A DNA stretch of 64,000 nt from assembly GCA_963810905.1 (NCBI GenBank), contig CAWEPG010000015.1, forward strand, positions 248,001 through 312,000, written 5' to 3'. The stretch comes from CAWBAT01 sp963810905 (GTDB lineage: Bacteria; Acidobacteriota; Terriglobia; Versatilivoradales; Versatilivoraceae). Below, in pieces: positions 1 through 8,229 of the stretch; the first letter of the stretch is position 1; each line of letters starts with the position of its first letter. The notes under the pieces are model-generated. The model did no database searches. It was not told where the DNA came from and saw only the letters and a list, made by a program, of their open reading frames with translations. Both the position numbers and the translations under genes were made by a program.

Positions 1-108
1 GAAAATTTATTGGGAATTCGCAAGTTAGTAGCGGTGAATCCAAACCAGCTGGAACTCATGGTCCGGATAAGCAACATAGATTGACATTCCGTGGCACAGT
101 GAGGAAAT

Positions 109-283
109 TATAACATCCAGGGAAACTTTGTCGACGTGGAGGTGGGTTTCAGCGAAGATCCTAAAATCGATATCGATAAGTATTATTACCAAGGATCGAT
201 TCAAAGAATTAAAAATCAAGAAAGATGGCCAAGTGACTGTTACGTTCATAACTACATCGGTAGAGATTGAAAAACAAGAGTAA
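109..283 (+). pseudogene. 3' end of an unidentified gene, frameshifted
   Basis: I do not recognise the product. Reading codons from 121 gives VDVEVGFSEDPKID..., and after a one-base shift near 195-200 it continues as FKELKIKKDGQVTVTF... to a TAA at 281-283. The alternating charged and beta-branched residues and the clean stop look like a real C-terminus. Upstream of 109 no single frame stays open, so the start lies beyond the window edge or is hidden by more shifts. A chance open stretch cannot be excluded. The minus-strand frame over the same bases (25-249) looks less protein-like. Confidence 0.35.
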
Positions 284-570
284 TCCAGCTAATTATCAAC
301 TTTGATGTCCTCCAAGAAGTCAAGAGGATCTATCGCGTGATCTTGATGCGCAGAAAGCCATTTTTTGTTTGAAGTTGCTACAATGGAAAGTGAAGGGGAT
401 CTGTCGCAACCATTATTGACTCTGTTCTTCAGAGATCTTGGGCGCTGGTTGCTAGCTTTTTCTTTGCCTTTTTTTTTGTTCCACTGTTACGTTCCCTAAG
501 GAGCTTCGAGGCTCCTTAGGGAACCCCCCTTAACTCCAGTTCTTCCTCTCAATGAGTCCGTTCCCAATTA
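284..570. other. Non-coding stretch, possibly the lost 5' end of the CHAT gene
   Basis: No intact gene is visible. Around 440-480 a T-rich stretch translates in one frame as a hydrophobic run (WALVASFFFAFFFVPLL) that could be the signal peptide or membrane anchor of the broken TPR-CHAT protein starting downstream. The frame is interrupted at the hairpin at 491-524, so this cannot be settled from sequence alone. Confidence 0.35.
491..524. repeat. Perfect 14-bp inverted repeat
   Basis: The arms GTTCCCTAAGGAGC (491-504) and GCTCCTTAGGGAAC (511-524) are perfectly complementary around a six-base TTCGAG loop. There is no T-run after it on the plus strand, and on the minus strand an A-run follows. 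It is therefore not a standard intrinsic terminator. It may be a small palindromic repeat or the inner part of a mobile miniature element. Confidence 0.6.
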
Positions 571-3024
571 TTGAAAATTGGTGAGCCAGTCCAACAAGAG
601 CTTTCCCTTGGGCAAATCAACTCATACTCGGTTAAACTCGCTTTGCACCAATTCTTCCGAGTCGATCTGTACTCGTCAAATGTACACCTGGAAATCTCGG
701 TCATTTGGCCTGGTGAGAAAAAAAATCTTCAAATGGACGGTCAGTCCTGGCAAGACCGACACCCATCTCATTGATCGCCGATCTCGAAGGGACTTACCGA
801 CTTGAAGTGATTCCTCTGCAGAAGAAAACGTATCAGGCTACTTCCGAATTCAAACTGTAAGCTTACGCCAAGCCTCTCAACAGGATACAAGCAGGTGATC
901 GCTTGCCAGGATCCTTTCGGATGCGGTGCAAATGCGCCTCCAGCAAACTTTAGCCTCTTCGCGTAAGGCCATATGAATAAGTATCAGGAAGCGGTGACAA
1001 TTTGGCGAGTTCTCGGCGATCACGTCGCAGGAAGCATGCGCATTGGAAAATGTCGGTGATTTGTATGACCATTTGTCCGAATATGAAAAAGCTCTCCCGT
1101 CGTTTACAAAGGCTATCGTTCTGCATAAGGGGTCCAAGGACCGTAATGGCGAAAACAGGACACTTGCTGCGATGGCCGCTGTTTACAGGCATATAGGCGA
1201 GAATCAAAGGGCCCTAGATCTTTGCACGAATGCGTTGGAAGGCAGCCAGGCAGTTGGTGACCATTGGGCAGAAGCCGAGGCTTTTCATTGCCTCGGAACT
1301 GTGCGTTACCTTCTTAATGACATGCCGAAAGCCTTGGAGCTCTTGAATCACGCGCATGTTCTGCGTCAGTCATTACACGACATTACTGGTGAGGCGAACA
1401 CTTTACTCATCCTCGGATATGTATACCATGCATTGAAGGAAATTGATAAAGCCCAAGAATTATACAAACAATCACTTCAGCTTTGGCAAGAGGCGGATGA
1501 TGTGCAGGGACAAGCTACTACCTTGGTTGTTTTAGGACATCTCTTCAATATCCAGGGTGAGAGGCAACAGGCTCTTAGTCTTTACGAGCAATCGATACAA
1601 CTTTCACAGACAATTGGCGACCTCACCGGTCAGAGTACTGCCATTGAAGGGATTGGTTCAGTTTATTTCGCGATGGGCGAGAAAGAGAAATCCATTTATT
1701 ATTACCTGCAACTCTTGACCATGTCCCGGCAATTGAGAAGACCCGCGGGAGAGGCTGTGGCTTTGGAAGCCCTCGGCGAAATCTATCGGGAATCTGGGAG
1801 ACTATGAAAAATCGCTAAGCTATTCGCAACAGGCGGTCCTGGTCAACCAGAATACTGTCTTCACCCCTTGGTGAGTCCCTATGCACTTGGATATCTCGGA
1901 ATGGTATACGAAACCTTGGGGGACAAACAGAATACTTTGGAGAGCTACCGTCGTGCTCTTATTCTTTGCCGAGCTGTCGGAGATCCCTTCCAAGAAGGGT
2001 CTTTGCTAAATGCAATTGGTCATGTAAATTACGAAATGGGCGAGAATGTCAAAGGCATTGGAGTACTATCGTCAGGCTTTGGATTTACAGCAAACAGCCA
2101 AAGATTCCGTTGGTCTCCCAGGTACTCTTTATAATCTGGCACGGGTGGAGCGCGATCTTGGAAACCTGGAGCAGGCCATCCTCTATGCTGAACAGGCGCT
2201 CGAAATCACCGAGTCGTTGCGGGGCAAAGTCGCAAGCCGTGATTTACGCTCCTCCTTCGTTGCCTCCGTGCATCAACAATATGAATTAACCGTTGATCTG
2301 CTCATGCAAATGCACCAGCAGCATCCGTCAGAAGGTTATGCCGCCAGGGCGTTTGGTATCAGCGAACGGGCACGAGCTCGTTCGCTACTGGAGAGCCTGG
2401 CCGAGACCGGCACTGAGACGCGCTATGCTGCCAACCCTGCCCTCCTGGAACGCCGTGGGCAATTGCAACAGTTGCTGAATGCTAAAGCGGAACAACAGAT
2501 GCGTCTGTCGGACAACAAATCCAATGGGACCAAAGACGCAGCCCTTACTCTCGAGATTGGCGATCTGACTGCCCAATACGAACAAGTCCAAGGCCAGATC
2601 CGCTCTGAGAGTCCCCACTATGCAGCTCTAGCTCAAGTGCAGCCTTTAAGCCTGAAAGAAGTCCAGGAGCAAATCCTCGATGAGCAGTCCCTCTTGCTGG
2701 AATTTGCTCTGGGAGACGATCAGAGTTACCTGTGGGCCGTGACACAAACAGGGATGACCTGCCACCACTTGCCAAAACGCACAGAGATTGATCAAACAGC
2801 CCGGCGGTTATATGAGCTGCTCACCGCTCGCCAACCCAAGCCAGATGAAACCCCCAAACAGTATCAGGCCAGGGTCAAGGAAGCGGAAGCTCAATACTGG
2901 CAGCAAGCGGCTGCATTGAGCCAGGTATTGTTGGGCCCAGTGGCGGACCAATTGGGAAAACGAAGGCTCCTCATCGTAGCGGAAGGCGCATTGCAGTATA
3001 TCCCGTTTGGGGCGTTGCCAAGCC

Positions 3025-3120
3025 GAAGGAACAAGGAACAGGGAGCAAGGAGCAAGGGGAACATCAGAGGGTCAAGGGGCAAGGGAGAAGGGTCAAGGAT
3101 CGGAACTGAAGGCGAAGGGG
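3025..3120 (+). repeat. Degenerate AAGG-type minisatellite inside the CHAT reading frame
   Basis: Irregular copies of CAAGGRRCAAGGRGCAAGG-like units (ACAAGG, GCAAGG, GTCAAGG, GAAGGG) run through this stretch. They encode low-complexity N/K/E/Q/G/R residues in all plus frames and sit between the conserved CHAT segments IPFGALP and PLIVEHEIVNLPSAS. The tract is continuous with the palindrome at 3114-3170. Such tracts tolerate slippage, which may explain why the frame changes here. Confidence 0.6.
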
Positions 3121-3170
3121 GACATCCCCCGCAGTCTTACGACTGCTGCCCCCCTCAAGGGGGGAATTTC
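3114..3170 (+). repeat. Palindromic repeat, copy 1 (within CHAT coding region)
   Basis: The element has GACATCCCCC, then a perfect hairpin GCAGTC-TTAC-GACTGC (3131-3146), then CCCCCCTCAAGGGGGG and AATTTC. The layout matches copy 2 at 4636-4692, with different stem bases but preserved pairing. It lies within the CHAT gene in a segment that family members lack. Confidence 0.65.
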
Positions 3171-4202
3171 GGAACAAGAGCAAGAAGGCTCTTTTGTGCC
3201 TCTGATTGTTGAACATGAGATTGTCAATCTGCCATCTGCCTCGACACTGGCCGTGTTGCGCAAGGAGACTGCTAATCGCCAGCCGGGCACCCGGTCAGTG
3301 GCCGTGATGGCTGATCCAGTCTTCGAAGCGGATGACCCAAGGGTCTCCGGCCGCGGATTGCCGACGCAAAGTCCAAAGCCGACCATATCTTCTCATCGCA
3401 AGTCTAAAGCCTCGCCTCTGAGTGATCTTCAACTTTCTCTGCGGGACGTCGGGATGTTGCAGGGTGGCTTGAGCATTCCTCGTCTCCTTTCCACGCGCCA
3501 GGAAGCCGAAGCCATTCTGTCTGTCAGTCCCGCAGGCACTTGCCTAAAGGCGGTCGATTTTAAAGCCAGCCGGGAGACGGCCGTAAGCCCTGAATTAAGT
3601 CAGTTCCGGATTGTTCATTTTGCCACCCATGGGCTTTTGAATAACCAGCATCCGGAACTCTCCGGATTGGTCTTATCGCTGGTGGACGAACAAGGGAAAC
3701 CCCAAAATGGTTTCCTGCGACTGCATGACATTTACAACCTGAATTTACCAGCCGATCTGGTGGTATTGAGCGCGTGCAACACGGGACTAGGCAAGGATAT
3801 CAAAGGGGAAGGACTAGTCGGGATTGTCCGTGGGTTCATGTACGCCGGCGCAGCCCGAGTCGTGGCAAGTCTATGGAAGGTGGATGATGAAGCCACGGCA
3901 GAGTTGATGAAACGATTCTATCAGCAGATGTTACAGGAAAACCTTTCGCCTGCCGCGGCTCTGCGAGTTGCTCAGGTCGAGCTATCCCAACAGAAAAAAT
4001 GGCGCTCCCCTTATTACTGGGCAGGTTTTGTGCTCCAGGGAGAATGGAAGTGATTGCAGTGGGAGAGCGTGTTCCCCTCTAAGAGCCACTACAGGTTCCC
4101 CCCAATTCCCAAAATAGCTCAATCTTTGCAAATAGAACGACCGACACTCTCCCCTGACAATGGAGGAAGTGAAAGGCCGAGCTAATGCTTAGGATGAAGG
4201 AG

Positions 4203-4247
4203 GAAGACATCGCCCAGATACCCTTCGGCTAGCCACCATCTTCGTTA
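4203..4247 (+). repeat. Palindromic repeat, diverged copy 3
   Basis: GAAGACATCGCCC...CCTTCGGCTAGCCACC...TTCGTTA aligns without gaps to the first 45 bases of the copy at 4636, with roughly three quarters of positions identical by eye. The second half (AAGGGGGAATTTC) is missing, so this looks like an older or truncated copy. Confidence 0.45.
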
Positions 4248-4410
4248 TGCTCATCATGTCCCGTATCTCTTTAGCTGGACAGAGAGGGTCTCAGCGTTTG
4301 CTGCCGAATGAGAGCTTCATTCCCCCACCCCTTCCCCTCCCCATGTTGCGATGCGTTTCAGACAGTCACTGCCTATTCGTGGGGAGGGGCTAAAATTTTT
4401 TTGCCTCGGA

Positions 4411-4469
4411 CCCAGGGCGGCGCGCTTAGGCGCTTGCCCTGGGCTACCATCGGTGACCCTTTCAGGGTC
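4411..4469 (+). repeat. Double-hairpin intergenic element
   Basis: The first hairpin pairs CCCAGGGC (4411-4418) with GCCCTGGG (4436-4443). The second pairs GACCCT (4455-4460) with AGGGTC (4464-4469) around TTC. T-runs sit on either side (about 4395-4402 and 4522-4528). The arrangement resembles short intergenic palindromes repeated in many bacterial genomes. Family membership was not tested. Confidence 0.5.
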
Positions 4470-4635
4470 GAAAACTGGCTCGGTGTCACGCATTCAGTCA
4501 CCCCCTAATGGGTTGCGAGAATTTTTTTGATGTTTAATCTCTCTATAAACAGGTCGCTCCTAGCGGAGCTCTCTTCGCGTCCGCCACAGCCGAGGTGGCG
4601 ACCCCTCCGGTGGCTAAAAAAGGGCCCACTTACTC

Positions 4636-4692
4636 GAAGACATCCCCCGACTGGCCTTCAGCCAGCCACCCCCTTGGTTAAGGGGGAATTTC
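4636..4692 (+). repeat. Palindromic repeat, copy 2
   Basis: GACATCCCCCGA is followed by the hairpin CTGGC-CTTCA-GCCAG, then CCACCCCCTTGGTTAAGGGGG and AATTTC. It shares start, end and three-hairpin layout with the copy at 3114-3170. The central stem bases differ but still pair, which suggests selection on the folded form. Confidence 0.65.
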
Positions 4693-4900
4693 AATCACCA
4701 ATCCATGTGCCAGTGAAAACGTCGTGTGTCTCTGACTAATCGTCGGTTCGACTTAATTAGCCACCAGATCTTCCCTGCCACAATGAACGGTTGCCCGCAA
4801 ATGATGAAATGTCTTGCCGCTTCGGGTCATTACCAAATGAAGAGTCTGATACGCTGATGGTTGATTCGAAGAAATTGGACAGGAAACCGAGGGAAGGACC

Positions 4901-5916
4901 ATGGATTTGCAGAGGATTTCTCATTATCAAATTATCCGGCCGCTGGGAGCAGGCGGCATGGGCGCAGTCTTTCTGGCAGAGGACACCCGGTTAGATCGAC
5001 GCGTAGCCATTAAATTTCTGCCAATCGATTTGTCAAAAGATGAGAAATCAAAGAGGCGTCTCATTTCTGAGGCGCGAGCGGCAGCACAGGTGGAACACCC
5101 CAATATCTGTTCGATTCATGAAGCCATCGAAGAAGAACCGGCCTGCATCGTGATGGAATATATAGAAGGCGAGACGCTCTCAGATAAAATTCATCGGCAT
5201 CCTTTGAAGATCAAGGACGGCTCTAGATTTTGTCATTCAACTGGCTGACGCGTTGGAAGAGCTTCACTCCTGCGGCATGATTCACAGAGACATCAAGCCA
5301 GGCAACGTGATCGTGACTCCTCGCGGGCGCGTTAAACTGCTTGATTTCGGATTGGCAACAATGGTTCACCCATTCCATGGGGACAGGGAGAAAACGGTGA
5401 CTCAAAATCCCGTGACCAAAGCTGGATCCGTTGTCGGTACGGTCGCTTATATGTCTCCTGAGCAGGCCACGGGTCATCTTGTTGATTCACGCAGCGACCT
5501 CTTCTCCCTTGGCACGTTGCTTTATGAATGCCTTACCGGTAAACGCCCATTCTTCGGGGACAACGGCGATGGAAGAAGGGGCCAATGTGATCTATGCCAA
5601 TCCAGTGCCACCGTCGCATTTCAATGAAGCCGTGCCTGCGGAACTGGACCGGATTACTCTTAAGCTGCTGGGGAAAAAGGCTGAGGAACGCTACCAGTCT
5701 GCCGGAAAACTCATCCAGGAGCTTCGTAAAGTCCGTGACAATCTACCTGAGGAGGACTTCAGCACCGTCAAAGGCAACTCCCAAGAATCGACAGGGGCGA
5801 GTCCCAGAACGTCGATTGTCCGCCAGAAAAGGTTAGGGCAGCCCATGATCTCCTACAAAGCTCTTTTCACTCGTGCTTGTAATCGCATGGGCCAGGCCTT
5901 AAGCCTGTTCCTCTAG
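4901..5916 (+). CDS. Serine/threonine protein kinase (frameshifted, no sensor domain)
   Basis: This is a Hanks-type kinase domain that phosphorylates proteins on Ser/Thr with ATP. Visible motifs, in order, are the glycine loop LGAGGMGAVFLAED, the ATP-binding Lys in VAIKFLP, catalytic HRDIKPGN, DFGLA, and the activation-loop end GTVAYMSPEQATG. The start ATG at 4901 follows GGGAAGGA. Two single-base insertions break the frame, near 5220 (just before ALDFVIQLADAL) and near 5565 (just before AMEEGANVIYANP). Removing them gives about 337 residues. Acidobacterial relatives usually continue into a membrane segment with TPR or TolB-like repeats. Here the protein ends soon after the kinase domain, so the C-terminal part is missing or lies behind another break. 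It lies between the CHAT gene and the sigma factor, which suggests one signalling neighbourhood. Confidence 0.75.
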
Positions 5917-5956
5917 TAGGGCCCATAGAAATCTTAGGGAAGCGGCATCCGGCGGC

Positions 5957-5995
5957 TTCAGGAAGCACGAGAATAACAATTCTCCGTGTCCTGAA
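5957..5995. repeat. Imperfect hairpin downstream of the kinase gene
   Basis: The outer arms TTCAGGA (5957-5963) and TCCTGAA (5989-5995) pair perfectly. CACG/CGTG and AGAAT/ATTCT extend the stem with small bulges around a short AACA loop. There is no T-run on either side, so it is not a typical terminator, but it could still stabilise or end the kinase transcript. Confidence 0.4.
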
Positions 5996-6173
5996 GTAGC
6001 CTCCTCCGTAGGAAATGGGCTTCACAAGCCGAACCGAATATGATCTAATTGAGTCATTATTTATTCCGCTCAATAGTCTTCTTACTCCGGGAATTATCCG
6101 GCAGACGGTTATTCAAGCTGATACGAACCTTGCTCCTCTTGCCCTAAGGAAAGGGATCTCAGGTTCGGAAACT

Positions 6174-6189
6174 GTTCAGCGTGCTGAAC
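6174..6189. promoter_or_regulatory. Candidate operator palindrome upstream of the sigma gene
   Basis: GTTCAGC-GT-GCTGAAC is a perfect inverted repeat with 7-bp arms and a 2-bp centre, about 110 bp upstream of the sigma factor start. The size and symmetry suit a dimeric regulator. The regulator is not known, and the site could also be chance. Confidence 0.3.
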
Positions 6190-6298
6190 GCCGCGCGAAA
6201 CACGTACTCTTTCTTCCGATCCCAAGAGGCAGTCAGCTCGACCTTTTTTTCGCGGGAGAGTGAGCTGCTTTCAAAATCAAATCAGAGGTGTCAGAGCT

Positions 6299-6865
6299 TT
6301 GAGCAGTACTCCGTTTAAGAAAAAAGAGTTCACTCAAGAAGCCTTCGATCAGCTGCTCGCCTGGCTCAACCCGGACCGGGAACAGGCCGGGAAAAAATAC
6401 GAAGACATCCGCAAGCGTTTGATCAAGATATTCACCTGCCGGGGCTGCTTGATCCCGGAAGACTTGGCTGACGAAACAATTGACCGCGTCGTCGTTAAGA
6501 TACCTGAGCTTGCAGGAAGTTATGATGGAGATCCAGCTCTCTATTTCTTTGGTGTGGCCAAAAATGTCTTTCATGAATACATCAGAAAAGTTCCCACTCC
6601 GGTTCCACCGCATGTTGTTCATTCCACAAGGGAGGTGGAGCAGCAATACTCTTGTTTGGAAGAGTGTATGCAAAAATTGTCCTCCAAGACTAGCGATCTA
6701 ATTCTCGAGTACTATTCGGACGAGGGGGACAAAATCGACCACCGGAAACAACTGGCTGGCAAACTCGGCATAGAACTTAATGCATTGAGGATTCAAGCCT
6801 GCCGGATACGGGCCGTTTTGTTTCAATGTGTTCAGGAGTGCTTGAAAAGTCACGAGATAGCATGA
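6299..6865 (+). CDS. ECF-like RNA polymerase sigma factor
   Basis: A small sigma70-family protein of about 189 residues. It has a region-2-like part (IRKRLIKIFTCRG..EDLADETIDRV...YFFGVAKNVFHEYIR) and a C-terminal region-4-like helix-turn-helix (KQLAGKLGIELNALRIQACR). This divergent type is common in Acidobacteriota, typically next to an anti-sigma-like membrane gene, as here (7000-7957). A TTG at 6299 is preferred because AGAGG lies about ten bases upstream. A GTG at 6260 in the same frame has no good ribosome site. By family it would direct RNA polymerase to a specific regulon on release from the anti-sigma partner. Confidence 0.8.
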   Translation: MSSTPFKKKEFTQEAFDQLLAWLNPDREQAGKKYEDIRKRLIKIFTCRGCLIPEDLADETIDRVVVKIPELAGSYDGDPALYFFGVAKNVFHEYIRKVPTPVPPHVVHSTREVEQQYSCLEECMQKLSSKTSDLILEYYSDEGDKIDHRKQLAGKLGIELNALRIQACRIRAVLFQCVQECLKSHEIA

Positions 6866-6999
6866 AATGGAATGTGATTTTATAGCATTCTCAAGTGAAG
6901 GGATTATATGGGAGCAGAAGATAGATTGGCAGCTAGATAGTTGTATGGTACCTTGAGAATCAAAGATAGTTTTATACATTTGTATCAAGAGCATAACTA

Positions 7000-7957
7000 A
7001 TGGAAATCAATTTAAAGCTTGAAGAAATAATAAGAGCCTATTTGCTGGGAAATCTTTCTCCCGAAGAACAGGAGAAACTTGAAGAACAACTGATGACTCA
7101 GGATGACACCTTCACTCAATTGCTTATTCATGAAGACGAGCTGATTGACGAATACGTCTCCGGGGCCCTGTCCGCTCAAGAGAGAGAAGCCTTTGAAAGG
7201 CATTTCTTGGCGGCCCCCGAGCGGCGTCAAAAACTTGGGTTTGCACAGGCACTCACGAAGTATGTTGAAGCTTCCGCGCCAGTCACAACAGAGAAACGAG
7301 TTACTCTGACCTCGTTCGCCAAGGTCTTCATGAGCCTATTGCGCTTACAACACCCTGCCGTTCGATACTCTTTCGCAGCGATCGCGTTGGCGTTGACCGT
7401 TGGCATTCCCTGGTCAATTCTGAATGTCTGGAGATTGCAGACTGAAATTGGAAAGATCCGGGACCACCAGGCTACATCGCAGATTGCGGTCAATAATCTA
7501 ACGCAGCAACTAAGCGAAGCACAGAAGCGGAGCCAGGATCTGATGGAACAGTTAGGGCAACAACAGCAGAGTCGGTCCGCCTTGGAAGAGCAGCTGGCAT
7601 CCATACAGCAACCTGCCAACTGTTTCGTTCCCTCTGACCCCTGGGCTGGTACGGGATTTCGGGGTAATGAAAAAGCTGGTTGTTCCTCCTGCAGCCAGGC
7701 TGGTGGAGCTAAGCCTCGCGGTCGACGGCGAAAATTACAGTAATTATCGTGCGGCCCTACAGGGGGCCAGTGGCGAGGAAGTTCTTAGTCTGAACCGGTT
7801 GAACTTAACGAGGAAAGATGGGATCGGCGTGGTTGTGATGCCTGTTCCCGCTGGACTTTTGGGTCCGGGAGATTACATTGTTAAATTAAGCGGCCTGAAG
7901 ACGGGTGGCTCTCCTGAAGATATTGGCAAATATTATTTTCGCGTTTCAAGAAAGTAG
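7000..7957 (+). CDS. Membrane anti-sigma-factor-like protein (frameshifted)
   Basis: This is the likely partner of the sigma factor that ends 134 bp upstream. Residues 1-90 form a helical anti-sigma-type domain (YLLGNLSPEEQEKLEEQLM, then a second similar LSAQEREAFERHFL unit) without zinc-binding Cys/His. A single membrane helix spans about 123-143, followed by a Q-rich coiled coil at about 146-200. The C-terminal beta domain (LVVPPAARLVELSLAV...GPGDYIVKLSG...YYFRVSRK) is typical of acidobacterial members. The frame breaks near 7615-7625 by one inserted base. Removing it gives about 318 residues with a continuous family pattern. The periplasmic C-terminal domain presumably senses the signal. 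Confidence 0.75.
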
Positions 7958-8229
7958 GAACCTGAACCTTCGAACCAGCAGGTGAGTATCAGTGAACCGA
8001 CACGTAAATCCACTTGAGAAACCTTAACTAAGATTTCGAATTTGTTTAAGTGTTGCCAAGTGGAGCGCGGTCTCCCGCATACGCTCAATGAACGCGCGGA
8101 GGGGGACAGTGACTCCGGCAGTTCAAAACAGCAATTAGACTGTGAATATCCGCCCACCAATTTCGAATCAGTCTTAAGCCTACAAACTGATTCAATCAGA
8201 AATCCGCAATCGCAATCGAAATCAGACTA

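Larger units (their letters stand above)
571..4053 (+). pseudogene. TPR-CHAT domain protein (caspase-like peptidase fold), multiply frameshifted
   Basis: This is a large TPR protein with a C-terminal CHAT (caspase-HetF-associated TPR) peptidase domain. From about 571 there is an N-terminal beta domain (EPVQQELSLGQINSYSVKL, then GTYRLEVIPL) of the kind that precedes the TPRs in these proteins. TPR units run from about 1000 to 2250 (for example GDLYDHLSEYEKALPSFTKA). A coiled linker follows, and the CHAT domain ends at 4053 with the catalytic His in HFATHG and Cys in SACNTG. Frames change near 1790, 1860, 2050 and 3020-3190, with more shifts before 1043. The shifts near 1790 and 2050 are repaired by removing one base. 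The 3018-3190 stretch contains foreign repeats between two conserved CHAT segments. Family members are often secreted or membrane-anchored, and the substrate is unknown. Either this is a decayed gene or an error-rich read. The true start is uncertain. Confidence 0.75.
4054..4900. other. Repeat-rich intergenic region
   Basis: There is no credible gene between the CHAT stop and the kinase start. The region holds two palindromic repeats (4203-4247, 4636-4692), a pair of strong hairpins at 4411-4469 flanked by T-rich tracts, and short G-rich and C-rich inverted runs around 4320-4390. Open frames here translate to low-complexity P/R/T-rich strings typical of chance. No clear terminator was seen after 4053. 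Confidence 0.6.
5917..6259. other. Intergenic region upstream of the sigma factor gene
   Basis: No recognisable gene is present. The frame open from 6015 to 6263 has no family resemblance. The region holds an imperfect long hairpin at 5957-5995 (TTCAGGA...TCCTGAA arms, with further pairing inside) and a near-perfect palindrome at 6174-6189. It presumably contains the promoter of the sigma factor gene. Confidence 0.5.

Noticed and set aside
25..249. Minus-strand open frame at the window edge
   Set aside because: No domain, no ribosome site. The plus-strand reading over the same bases looks more protein-like and ends in a proper stop.
491..524. Intrinsic terminator
   Set aside because: No T-run follows the hairpin on either strand; an A-run follows on the minus strand.
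4308..4739. Two small plus-strand open frames in the repeat-rich gap
   Set aside because: They run through the hairpin and palindrome repeats and translate to low-complexity P/R/T strings.
6015..6263. Small gene between the kinase and sigma genes
   Set aside because: Translation has no known motif and no ribosome site; it is likely chance.
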